Below, in pieces: positions 12,311 to 24,000 of a stretch of DNA of 64,000 bases (the first letter of the stretch is position 1; every line of letters begins with the position of its first letter). Source of the stretch: Lethocerus indicus (lineage: Eukaryota > Arthropoda > Insecta > Hemiptera > Belostomatidae). The notes under the pieces are model-generated. The model saw only the letters and a list, made by a program, of their open reading frames with translations. It did no database searches and was not told the DNA's origin. The position numbers and the translations under genes were made by a program. Where the stretch lies: NCBI GenBank assembly GCA_019843655.1, contig JACDQD010000102.1, positions 7,325,501-7,389,500 on the forward strand, written 5' to 3'.

Positions 12311-15300
12311 AAAAATGAAACATCGTAATTTCTTTATTTTACCCCGAATTTTTATTTTATTCTGGACTGTTGATATAACGAGTCGTATAAAGGCGGTGTT
12401 CCAGTGGGAAGATATTATGAGGGCCGGTGGATTATAGAGAAGGTTTAATTTAGTCAGGGGCACGGTGTACGGCCGCAAAATTGATTTCGGCCCTCGAAGA
12501 AGTGGAGCGATACTGTCTCGTCTCGCATATTGCACTCTCTCTCTCCTGCGTTCCCTGTTTTATTTTCACAAGTCAATGTGGCCTCATAATATTGCCGAAA
12601 TGAAAACAGTACAGACCGAAAACTGAAAAATGATCGCATCGCACCGGATGAACGGATCGAATGTCTAAACAGGAAATTGGCGTCCTTTTCAAATTTTCTA
12701 ATTGTTTTCTCGACAATAGGCCTTCGGTACTGGCAGAATGGGACAGCTCGAAGTAGATATGTATAGAAACTTAAATGAATCAGACAATTTTAAATGTAAT
12801 AATGAATAGCTACCAAATCATTTGCCTCAGTTTGCCTATAATTTCTTTTAACAGTACTTTCTTGTCGGCAAAATATTTTGGAATTGTTCTCAAATTCTGC
12901 GAACGATTTAGGTTAGTAATGCGATGCGCATTATCTTAGATGACCTGGATAACGTAGCCTGTTCGTTTTTATTAGCATTATCGTCGAGACGATTTAGCGC
13001 GGCCATCGAACAACGTCCGGGTTGAACCACCTCGCGGTTTTCGCCCCAACTTACGCAGTATAAAAATACGCCTACTTAACTATTTGGCTTAGTTTATTTA
13101 TGAAAGACATTAAACTTGCCCAAACTTAACAGCGTATCGGAAAACCAATAACTATACTCAGGCAGGAATTTATTTCAAAATAATAGGTATTTACGATAGT
13201 TGCACACACTTTCTGTTTCAGTTGGCTAGTTCTAATGAGATCTAATGATGTTGAAATGAATGCGAAAGAATTGTAAAGTGTAATATATACATTGTTTATA
13301 TGTAATGTTATCCATGTGTTACTAGAGAGTATACTGTACCCAACGATCAGGTTATAAATAGCATATGCGCATTTTTACATATATTTTACATATAAGTATA
13401 TTTTCCAATAAATGATTTACAAAATTTGCAAACATTATTCCACTATACCTAACTAAACGTATGTTTTAATCTGTCCTTTTTATGTATGCTTGAAAATGTT
13501 TGTAATGCACGTTTCATTTTAAGCAATTTCCTATTAGTACGAACTAATTAAGTCGCTTCAGATTAGCGTAAATTCATATTATCCGGGCTCTTTTCTAAAA
13601 CGTGTGTACAACATGCGTGGGTGTTGCTTATTAAGATACGCCTTGAACTTGGGTCACAAATGTGCTGCTATCTCAGTTGAGAACTAACAATTCTGAACTG
13701 AGGCAGGTAGCAGCGAGGGTGTCGACAAATTTAATTGTTTGGATATTTATAGGAGCTATCGGAGAACTGTAAGAGACGACTTCAAAGAACAGAATTTCAA
13801 AGAGCGGCCGAGCACATCTCCTTTTATGAGAAATTCTACGCCGTTGTTTCTGGGAAACACTAATTTAGATTATGAGAATGGACAGAGTTATTCGAGAACT
13901 TGGCACAGAAAAGCAGCGCTTGTCGATTTTTTTATTCTTTGATTTAGATTCCTGAAAGTCTAAATAAGGATCTTATTTTCATAACATTTCATATTATTTA
14001 TAAGGGGGTTGTTATAGTGATGGATTACATTTATTAAAATAATGTAACGCGTAGAAAGAGTGTTCCAGGAATTTAAGAAGAAAATATGCACTCATAAAAG
14101 GTTTAAGAAAAGGAAAATGCTTTTTGTTTTGATGATTTGTATTGTATTTAAATAACGTCCATTTTTAAGGAAATAAACGGAGTAGTAGCTTTTTTGAACT
14201 GAAGTACATCGGGTTAGATCCCCGTAAAAGGCGGTATTTCTAAAATACCTGAAATTCCGGCTCTAAGAGCGGAGCTTGAACGAAAGCTTTCTTGAACGAA
14301 AATTAAATTGTTAAATTTAAGGTGTTTATAGCTCGTCTATAGCATTCCGTCAGTAATATAATAGTTTATTTACCGGTATTAAAGACTACTAAGAAACTGC
14401 ATTTATTTATTGCTGAGGAGTAATAGCATCAATACTCAAGAAGATGGAAATGGAGGTATGTGCAAAAGAACAACTTTTTATTAATAATGCTCCTTGGACT
14501 TTATATTTATGAACGACCATCTTCAACTGTGACAACTGGGTATTATTTGATGGCGAATTTAATAAATTTTGATGCGCAGAATTGAAATTGGCACGGATCA
14601 ATTGCCAATTGCTCAGCGTTATCTATCGTCAATTAAATTAGAACTGAAATTATGTGGACGGCCACTCGGACGTCATCATATTTTCGATAATGTAACCGAT
14701 CACAACAGAATCATAAACGTATAGCAAAAAATTGATATGAGGAACACTGTCAGACATTTGACAGTAGCGAATTGTTGTTTGCAAAAAAATGTTTTCTGGA
14801 ATATGCCTTCGGTTGTTGAACGGATTGCGGCGACCGTGACCCCCCTTCATCAAGGGTGAATCACTAAAAACAGAATTGGTAGTAGTAGCTATCGGACATT
14901 GCCGCGCCTACTATTTATTATTGTCATGTTTACCCAATCATGGGTAAATCGGCGTACGCAAAACTGACAAAAAACTGAGTTTTCGACGGATAATATGCAA
15001 ATATTGGATCCTATTGAGAAACAGGGTTCTACACTCAAGGGTGTGGTTGTAATTTTCTTCTTTCTTTTCTAGCGAACATTACTTCAAATATTTAAATCAA
15101 ACGCGTAAAAATCTAAGTCCTAGAACTTCCTTCCTATTTCATTGTTTTGCATTCCAATGTTTTTGCATTGCAAATTGCTGGAAATTTAAGGAAGGTGGAA
15201 CTGGGGCAGAGGAAAATCAGTTAAAATAACAGTCTGTTTTCTTTTTCATAGTGCGGATACAAAATCAAGTAATCCCAGTCGTCAACATTTGTGCCCCTAC

Positions 15301-15689
15301 GCAGGATAACCGGTACCGACCGACAGTGTTTTAACAGCCGCTTGATCCCAATGCCTTCCCAGTGCCTTCAATTTTTAGTCGATTTTTCATTGATAAATTC
15401 GAGTTAGCAGGACGGGATGGCATTCATTTGAAATCTCATTGCAATAGTTGGTTACATAGGTTAATATGTATAATGTAAGTAGTTCCTCGCTATTGATTTG
15501 ATAGTAGTATTTTTCCGTGTTTCATTTTCATTCCCTCACTGTGTTGAAGTGTATATCATCGCCTTCCCAATGATTCCTCACGTAAAATAGGAGGATGAGT
15601 AGGGTTGTAAAATATCAAACCTTACTTAGAATTGGAGGTCAATCCCAGCCTAATTCTCAGTGGTCGATCGGGAGATTTTCAGAATTCCG
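12311..15689. other. intergenic, no gene seen
   Basis: About 3.4 kb of AT-rich DNA without a supported gene. Open frames of 64-67 codons here have no paralogue or motif. Confidence 0.5.
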
Positions 15690-15745
15690 TCCCATTCGTG
15701 ATTTCGAACCCACGACCCTTGGTCTCAAAAGCCATCTTGCCATCC
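15690..15745 (-). repeat. possible tRNA-derived SINE fragment
   Basis: On the minus strand GGGTTCGAAAT (15702-15712) matches the B box of RNA polymerase III promoters. About 30 bases before it, TGGCAAGATGG (15732-15742) approximates an A box. The arms around the TTCGAA loop pair only imperfectly and no acceptor stem closes, so it is not a functional tRNA gene. A SINE or tRNA pseudogene is the likely source. Confidence 0.35.
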
Positions 15746-16565
15746 GGCGGATGGCGGTTTGGACACTTTACCCCCAACGGGAATACGCAGGAAAACGGGA
15801 ATATCCAAAACCGGGAAGTTTCGAGGCGAAGGCTCCGGTTCATAAGAGTCTAGAGAACACGAAGACCATACGTACGTGGCGTTCCCCGTTAACTGTAGGA
15901 AGTTCGCATTTCTTAGGAACTTCTGCCCATTATAACGAGGAAATTAATTAGTTTTGACCCGACATTCAAACTCGGATTTCACAGCCGCCGGGCTGATCGA
16001 AACACTCGCTTATGCCGACCAAACGATAAAAGGTAAAAAAAATACTGTCCCGTTTATCCTTAACGGCCTTCGGGGAGTTGACGGGATTTCGTGAATTCTA
16101 GACGAAATTCTTTATAGCTCCTTTTGGTACACGACCCTTTAGTATTTGGAAATGTGAGCAAATTATTGACGCCTGTTAAAGACTCGCTGGTAATGTTTGC
16201 CGGGACATATTTCGGGTGAGGGACAGGAGAGGTTGAGAGAAGGCCGGTTTTATTGTTGTCGGGGCGGGGCCCATTGCACCGATTGCCGGCGACGTTCCCC
16301 GGGGAACCCGGCCTTGTTTGAAATGTTAGGCTCCCCTACCCCGGCATCAACTTTCTGCCGCTACCGCCTGAAGAAATCCTCTCGCTCCGCCTTTCATCCA
16401 CCGACTCTCTCAGTAAACTACGCCGCTTTTTCTTCCCTCGCCAGTACGTACAGCAGCTTCTAGGAATTTGTATGTACGCGATCGAAAGGGCGGGAAAAAT
16501 GCTAAACCCGCTGTCTGTAACATATTAAATTTTGAAAACTCGTCATAAATTACATCACGGATCGT
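15746..16565. other. intergenic, no gene seen
   Basis: No supported gene. A GC-rich pocket near 16250-16400 gives short overlapping open frames on both strands, which base composition alone can explain. Confidence 0.5.
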
Positions 16566-16882
16566 AAATAAGGTTGAGTACTGTAGGTTCGTAAGTTTCG
16601 TCTCCTCTCGCCGGTTTGGTCTTTTGCTAGACCGGTTTCGGCTGCTCGCCATCTTCAGTAGCGGTGTTAGTCACTGTTAGCACTTTGGATGTTTTTTGGG
16701 CATCCTCACTGCACTGTCACTTTCACATGTACTGGTGACTAACACCGCTACTGAAGATGGCGAGCAGCCGAAACCGGTCTAGCAAAAGACCAAACCGGCG
16801 AGAGGAGACAGAAACATCACGGACCTACAGTATTCCAACCCCTCGCAGACCACAAAACAGGTATATCAAATAAGGTTGAGTA
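16566..16882. mobile_element. foldback element with perfect 75-bp inverted arms and 15-bp flanking direct repeat
   Basis: Arm 16600-16674 is the exact reverse complement of arm 16735-16809, with a 60-base spacer between them. Outside the perfect part both arms continue with weaker similarity (the shared sequence CCTACAGTA is readable on both sides). The direct repeat AAATAAGGTTGAGTA stands at 16566-16580 and again at 16868-16882, which looks like a target-site duplication. Duplications of about 15 bp are more typical of target-primed reverse transcription than of most cut-and-paste transposons. The outer end of the left arm overlaps the repeat, so the exact element border is uncertain. No protein is encoded. 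The identical arms imply recent insertion, gene conversion or selection on the hairpin. Confidence 0.7.
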
Positions 16883-19800
16883 TTGGAATCTATATTTTAT
16901 ATTAATATTTACTCTTTTTGGTTCTACTCCTAGTGGTGTTGTTTTCATGCTTCATACAGCATGAACACTTCATTAGCTCAGGTCTGTTAATTCGAAGGAA
17001 CAAAATTTATTATTAATGGTCTTCGTGGTATCTAGATATTTAATGGAACCAAACTGTCTGAGATACCTTAGAAATGTGGTAATAATTATTTAAATGCAAA
17101 CAAGTTCTGCATGAAAACAAACCCTGATTGATGTAAACATTTAGTGGGAAATATATTTTTTTTTAGTGGGGCGCAAAATATTATATAGACTTTAACAATC
17201 TCATCACAATTAAGATAAGCAATTTCAGATTAATTTCAACGTCCAATGCGGACCGAATTTCAATTGCACTGCGCACCCGCAGTGCAAATCAACACGAATT
17301 TCACATTAGCGCGTCACTCATCAAGCGTCTACTATCACTTGGTATTCAATTCTTATTCGCTCTCTAATTCAGGGTGGATAAATATTTTGCCGGGGACGCG
17401 GTGGATGTTTGTTCCCGCGTGGGCTGGCACACCACCAGCCGACGGCCACTATCTACCGCCGCGAATTGAACTCTGGCTAAATAGAGATTAACTTGATAAT
17501 AACATTGGCATCATGAGTACAACTTTTTTTTTCGAGAGAGAAAGACGTCACACAGACGTTTTTATATAAATGAAAATTACAATATTGAAAACTGAATATT
17601 TACAGTCATTCATTAAATGATAAAATTTGGGAACTATTTGGGAACAAGGAAAAAATTGTTGTATAAAGTTATATATCTGTTCGTTAAACACATGTCGTAA
17701 TTGTTATAAACTATGTGAGAAAGGTTTCTAGTTCTACTCGGAACAGTTTTCTACTTTTAACCTGAATATTATAAATCGTTGTATTGTGTATATATTATGA
17801 GTATATTAATCATTAACTAGGAGGAACCCCTTAAATCAAACCGTTTTCAGTAATAAATCAAATGCTGCAATTGATGGCTAAATTAGTAGCAATTTGAAAA
17901 TCGTGATAATGAAATATGCGCTATGTTTGATAATGGTTACACAGTCGGTGGATTAACTCGATATTAATTACCTATTTCTGTGGTTATAATTTTTGGCGTC
18001 CGACACGGGGAAACCAGTTTACTATATGTTGTGTGGGCCGAAAATGCCATCGCTTCAAAAATTGTACTCTGGATATTTCAGTTTCCTAATGATGATGAAA
18101 CGCCGACAAATTACAATTAGAGTGGAGATAAGTTGGCAAAGGAACTAACGATTAGCGGTCCGGGGCGCTTTGCAATCAAAAGACAATTAGAGACGGCTGG
18201 AAAATGCATTTAAGCATGAGTCCTTGGAAGTAGGTTGAACAATTAGGGTTGGATTGCTCTCAGTTTGAATTGGTGCGGGGGGGGGGGTTGGTGGAGAAAC
18301 TGCCCGGCTTTATGCCACCGGTTTTTAATATCTTCCCTTTCAGGTCCCGTTGTTCAAATAAAGCCGCGCAATCTTTTCAGCCCATACTGAATGATTCAGA
18401 ATCGTGAATACACACTTTTGTCAACCAGTTTTCCTCACATATGATTCCGGTACAGGAGAAAAATCACAAATTCATGTACCGAACTTTCCTTCTGAATTCT
18501 AATGGCGATTATGAAAGGAAAGCTAGTGCATAATTGTATTGAGCGAATTCACTGAAAATTTCTAATTTGTGTTAGTATATTAATTTACAGAGGTTAAATA
18601 CGTCTATGGAGTGTTTAACGGTTCCTATCACGGTTTCATTTGCAGAGCGGCGATAAACTGTCCTTTCAGTACCGGGTAGATTTCCACTCGGTAGTTTTTG
18701 ATACAAACTTTCCCCTCCTCGTTATTGGAAAACTACAGCCATCGGCAAACTAAGACTTCGTTATCTCGCTTATTCAATTGTACTGGTGGCGTTTCTGCCT
18801 ATCAGTTCACTTTTTCCGCAATCCCTGCTAGATTTTTCCGTTCCAGCGTTCGAAGATAAGTCAAATAATAGTAGATTGTACACAAATTATGTAATCAACG
18901 TAGATTAATGATAAAAATATGGTCCGCTACTAATTATGTTGTTTTAGATTAAGTATGGCTTTGGATTAGTATATAAGGTGCATAAAGAAATAAATTATTT
19001 CTGCTGCACAGCGGTTAGATAAACTGTTTCTAAAATGTTTTCCCTGTTATTTTTACGAAGGCCAATTTTCTGAAAAGAAACAGGATGGACCGAAATGAGT
19101 ATGATTATACGTCCATGCAATTTTGTAAATACCATTCCGTTAGTGGTACAGTGAGGTACATACAACGACGATGAAAATTCCCTACCAGTGTTAGAACATC
19201 GCATTATCGTGCGGTCTACCAACCGAGAAGGGACAGAAAATTTATAGAGTGTTGGTATTCTGACTCTTCACACACACGCTTATTGTGCAGACTGAGTACA
19301 AATATTTGACATTGAGTTACTCAATATAGCTAAAGAAATATAGCGTAAAATTTAAATAGTAAATAAACAAACGACTATGTTGTTTACGGTCAAAATTCCA
19401 TAAATCGACTGTCCCGATTTTAGTTGGCCGGCCGGAAGCCGGGCACAAGTCCCCCGGGGCCAGTGTCGCCTCTGCGTCCCGCATTCAAACTTGACGCCCA
19501 CTCAATTCCGAGTTTACTCCGGCTGTCGGGTTTTCAACTTTTAGGAAACACAACAAACGACGCCGACAGCAACAACAACATCGACAGCTGCGGCGTCGAA
19601 AATGGAAAAAAAAGTCCTTTTTTGCATCCGCAGCCAACCGCACGAACGGCTTTTGTCGACGGGCCGACCCCACGTTACGAACCAGTGTCCGACAGAGAAA
19701 TGTTTGAAAAAACCACGATTTAATCCTAGACAAAAGGTATTTTACAAAACAACACTAAATACGTTGGGATTTAGGGGCCAAATTACCCTTAGCCCAACCT

Positions 19801-20370
19801 CCATCCTAGAGGACGGAGAGATAATGCTTTCCTCAGGAACGAACCGGGATTGTAGATTGAACTAATGAAAATAAAGATTCATATAAGTTAATATTTTCAT
19901 TATGTAAGTTAAGAAAAGACCTCGAAAGAGGATTTAATAAAAATATGCTTCGGATTACGACTGTCAACTTGACTAACCGACGTGTAGTCTAAAACTGAAC
20001 TGCCTCCACGTTTATTGTTCTTGTATTTTTATGTATTATAATTTAATAGCTGATATGGAGATGGCTAAGCCCAGGTCATAGTTAATAGCCTCATTGACGC
20101 TATGAAAATATATCTCAGAGAATGAAACTTTCAATCGCTATTCGCCGAAATATTGGGCCTAGTATCGGTCTACGAACTGAAAAACCAGCGGAGACCGATT
20201 TGGAAACTAATCTCGGTGGCGAAAAAAGAGAAGAACAACCGCAATACATTTTGCAGGGCGACACCTCGCTAAGAGTGTGGGCAAACAATTAGGACAATAG
20301 ATTATTGCGGACGCGCAAATAGCTCAGGTAGCCCGCCTATAGATATGAGTCATGGGAGTTCATGTTGGAC
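16883..20370. other. intergenic, no gene seen
   Basis: No supported gene in 3.5 kb. An 11-base G run lies at 18277-18287. A GC-rich pocket at 19430-19700 gives overlapping open frames on both strands without motifs. Confidence 0.5.
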
Positions 20371-20450
20371 GAACGTGATTGGGCTCTGACGTCACGGCCC
20401 CTGTCACTATATAAACGATAACTATCCCAGTGACGGCAGAACAGTACAAC
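20371..20450 (+). promoter_or_regulatory. promoter of small-protein gene 2 (CRE, TATA, initiator)
   Basis: In order: GAACGTGATTGGG from 20371, TGACGTCAC at 20387-20395 (a full palindromic CRE), TATATAAA at 20408-20415, and ACAGTACAAC at 20441-20450 as initiator, about 35 bases below the TATA box. The same boxes in the same order precede gene 1, with different spacer sequence. Confidence 0.7.
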
Positions 20451-20519
20451 TCGCCACCTTTGACGAGCACGTTCTCAACACCACTTAGCTGTTACACAAC
20501 CGATAAAACAATCTCAAAG
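20443..20519 (+). other. non-coding exon 1 of small-protein gene 2
   Basis: A leader of about 77 bases without an ATG, ending CTCAAAG before the donor GTTAGT (20520). The acceptor is CAG at 20831-20833, giving a 314-base intron, much shorter than the 1,440-base intron of gene 1. Confidence 0.6.
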
Positions 20520-20833
20520 GTTAGTGCGATAGTCCATATACATTAAATTATTTCGTGATTGGTTTATGGATAAGTTTATACGGTGTTTCACTTTCAATAT
20601 TGAACGCAGTCTTGTCTGAATCCGAGTTGGCTGTTTGAAGCGTTAAGTGTTCAATATGCCATAAAAAATCTATAGTAATGATATACTTTATTTTATAAAG
20701 CCCTTTCGATCATCCTTCAAAGCAGACAAATTATTTGAAATATATCGGGTGAAATGCCGCAATTTGTATTAGACAAGTGTCTCTTCCTGAAAACGGCTAC
20801 TGTACTGTTTTTTAATCGTCGTTCCACGAACAG

Positions 20834-21025
20834 ATGGCTGTGGGAACATCTAGCCGCATCTGCAGGGCGGGCGTGCAGACCGTCTACTGGAGGTTCGTAC
20901 CGGGAAATTCGGAAAAGATGATCAAGACGGTCAAGACGCTGATTCGGAGGCCGGATTCTAGGTGTCCGACCGGCATGGTTGAATCTCACGGCGAGAATGT
21001 ACTTACCCCACTCAAGAGAAAGTGA
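20834..21025 (+). CDS. small-protein gene 2, paralogue of gene 1 (63 aa)
   Basis: A basic 63-residue protein of unknown function. Its first 37 residues match the gene 1 protein at about 25 positions without a gap (SRIC, GVQTVYW, MIKTVKTL), after which the two diverge. No signal peptide, membrane segment or known domain is apparent, so a cytoplasmic or nuclear role is more likely than secretion. The ATG is the first base of exon 2, as in gene 1; after splicing the context is AAAG-ATG-G, a strong animal start context. The two genes lie in tandem in the same orientation, which suggests a local duplication. Intron length and C-terminus have since changed while the N-terminal block stayed. A CRE before the TATA box suggests control by a bZIP factor, by inference only. 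The poly(A) signal is uncertain; the first clear AATAAA is at 21721. Confidence 0.72.
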   Translation: MAVGTSSRICRAGVQTVYWRFVPGNSEKMIKTVKTLIRRPDSRCPTGMVESHGENVLTPLKRK

Positions 21026-24000
21026 ACCGACTGTAAGTAGATTTTATATTAATTTATAATAGACACACATAATCGAATTGTTGTTGGATTTTGAAAAACT
21101 GTCTGCATATACTATGCATATATTATGATTTATATAATAACGACATGCTATTCCGAAGCATACAAGGATATAGAATACATATTGTGAGGATTTTTGATCG
21201 AAAGCGTAGGGGGAACGGCCTTAATGTGTCGCAGTTTTCTCTTTCATGATTTCCTTTCTAACTTCTCAAAAATTCTCCCTCGTTTTGATTTTTTTAATTT
21301 ACCTCTCAAGTTGCTGAAGAACTTAATTGCATTCCAATCGCCCAGCAGCATTATTGTGGAATTACTTGTTCTGTATATCCTCCATTTCGGCCGCCACCAT
21401 CTGAATCCCATTTGCCTTTCTTTCGGTCGAATTCCCGAGCATGCCGTAATCTGTTTACACGTTACACTCAGTGCTCCCTCGGAAGCAGTTATTTGATTAT
21501 TCTAGACGGATTGTAATTAAACGTAATTTCTCTTCAAATTTCTAATGGGTTGAAAATCAATTGTAATTCAAACCCCCTACGAATGGAAAAAGAATACCCA
21601 TTTTGCCCCCTCAGAAATTACGTATAAATTCGACCTTATTTTATTCCTTATTGTGAACCTTGCATTACACGAGGTGCGATAAGCTCGCTGAAAAACATGC
21701 CCGGTAAAGATCAGAGTTATAATAAAAGAACGCTGAATAAGAAGAAATAAAAAGGGACAGTCTAAACGACGGACAATTAGAAGAGTTGCTACAAATATTA
21801 GAGTTGGACCAACACCCCAATTATTTTCTCCCTTGTAACAAACAATTGATACTTTCCGAGAAAAAGCGGGGGCGGGAGAGGGAGGGGGAATCCAAGTCGA
21901 CTTTTTTCAGAAAGTTTTTTTCTTTAATTAGCACTTCCTTTTTTTCACTCATACCTTTTCATCGTTGCTTCATTAATTGTAACACTGCGTGGGATATATT
22001 TCCTGCGATGGGGACTGATGGACATTTCCGATTTTGTTTTCGCCACTGTCATATAAATTGGAAAATTATGCCCTCCCTGATTTATGAGGCTGTTTTTCAT
22101 TCAATCAAGCATTTTGCCCGGGGGATTGATTTCTTAGCAGAAATAAAATCGTTTTCATTATAATTCTGCGCTAGTCCCAATCGTTTATATATTCCTTTTC
22201 CAATCCTATTGCTGCCTCTCTAATTTCATATTTTTCAGATGGGGTTCGTCCCTTCATTCAATGTGAAATTATAAAGTATAATACGAGATTGCATGAGCCG
22301 AGCTTTACTATAAAAATGTCAAAATATTATTGTCAATCGATTATTATTATTCCATTCAGCGTATTATCAATCAAGATAAAATCAATTTCACAAACCTTAC
22401 ATAACTTCAAAATTATATGAATCCGATCTTCTTTTCCGAACACTAAAATAACGTCCTGTATTTCATTATTTACCTAACATCCCGAAAATAGGGATTTATC
22501 CACGTAATGTGGGAAAGAAACCAGCTGACTCTTGGAGTTGAACTTCATTCGTTCTTGTACGTTAATAGACCCATCCTCAGGGTTAAACTGATGGTTTGAG
22601 GCTGATTTCCGTTAGCCTAATGTGTGTTCCGGATGATAATGTTGCCTTTTCACATATGGATTTTGTTCTTTAATTAGCAACAAAACTGCTAGTTACATAT
22701 ATATGTAAATCAATTAGGTTGCATTAATTTTACTTATCCTTTTACAGAACAATTCTGCTTCTGCCCCATTTGAAAAACCAGGATCAAATGGTTTCACCAA
22801 AATCCAGAAGACTGCAAGTTTCGTCAGTTTAGTCCACTTCTTATTCTACCCAATATTATTTATTATCCCAAAGTATTTTCATTATATTATGTATTATATT
22901 TATGGTTTTAAATAAAATGTCTTTCTCGTATTTGACGAATACGTGGACTTAAGAACAATAAACAAGGCTTCGACAATAAACAATAAAAATCGAGGCTTTA
23001 TTTTTTTATTTCAACATCACCTTCAAATTGTAGAGAATGCATGGTTTCTGGGCCTGAACATAAATCGATAGATTGCAGCAACATCAACGTTATAATTTGA
23101 AATTAAAATCGACGTGCTTCTGACGGGCCTTCGAGTGTAAAGTAAACTCGTATGCTTACGCTGCATTGATATACTTCGACTTTATCAGTTTGATTCTGAA
23201 ATGCAGAATCCTTCTTAGTATTACAAATTTTACAACAATTTTACAAGTTTTATTACCGCTATAATTTCGTGGTGTATGCTCCTATATCTATAGGAAGTAA
23301 TCCAGTTAAAAAAACAATTGTACTCCAATTACAGGATCCTAAGTTGACCGCGATTTCTCCATGTCCTAGGCATTGGACAATTAGTTTTCTTCCTCGTTTA
23401 ATTGCATCGGTTATTACACCAACGATTTTCATCGCTACTCTGCGAAAGTAAACTCACCGCATTAGGGCTTTCATGGTGGCTCGATTTCAGTTATTTGTAC
23501 TTCAAAAATTCTTGATATAAACAAAGACAGAAACAATAGAAAATGCCCTTACCTCTTATAAAATGTTCGGATGTACGCTAAGAGAGGGTCAGAGACGGGC
23601 TGAGTACATTTGGGGCCGTCGTCTGTTCGACACTAGTCCAAATATTGGCTTTACTATAGGGGCTTCCAATAAAGTCTATAAATACTGCGAGAACAAATAT
23701 AACCTTTTTTCATTTCGGTTTCTCGCCACGTTACTAGGGCCGTCTTTACACTAGATATGTGCCTCTATTATTTATTCTGTATTTCCTTCTCATCATATTT
23801 ATTATTTGTATCGTTTATCCGATATTATTCCAGTGCTCATAGATCAATTTAGTGCGTATAGAACGACTAGCAGTCAACCTTGTACGACATGAGATTGTTA
23901 TTATAAAATAATGTGTAATACATATTACCATTTTTTATTTCAATGTTTACAATGTGATGAAAGTATTAGCCTGATATATTTTAGTTAAATTATGTCGAGC

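Noticed and set aside
10641..21025. Assigning the two small proteins to the Bearded family or another Notch-complex family
   Set aside because: Small size, basic helix and an AGCTTTA box tempted me, but the known Bearded-family motifs and Su(H) sites are absent.
21786..22163. 125-codon plus-strand frame
   Set aside because: Low-complexity start rich in Arg/Glu/Gly from a purine tract, no motif, no splice or promoter support.
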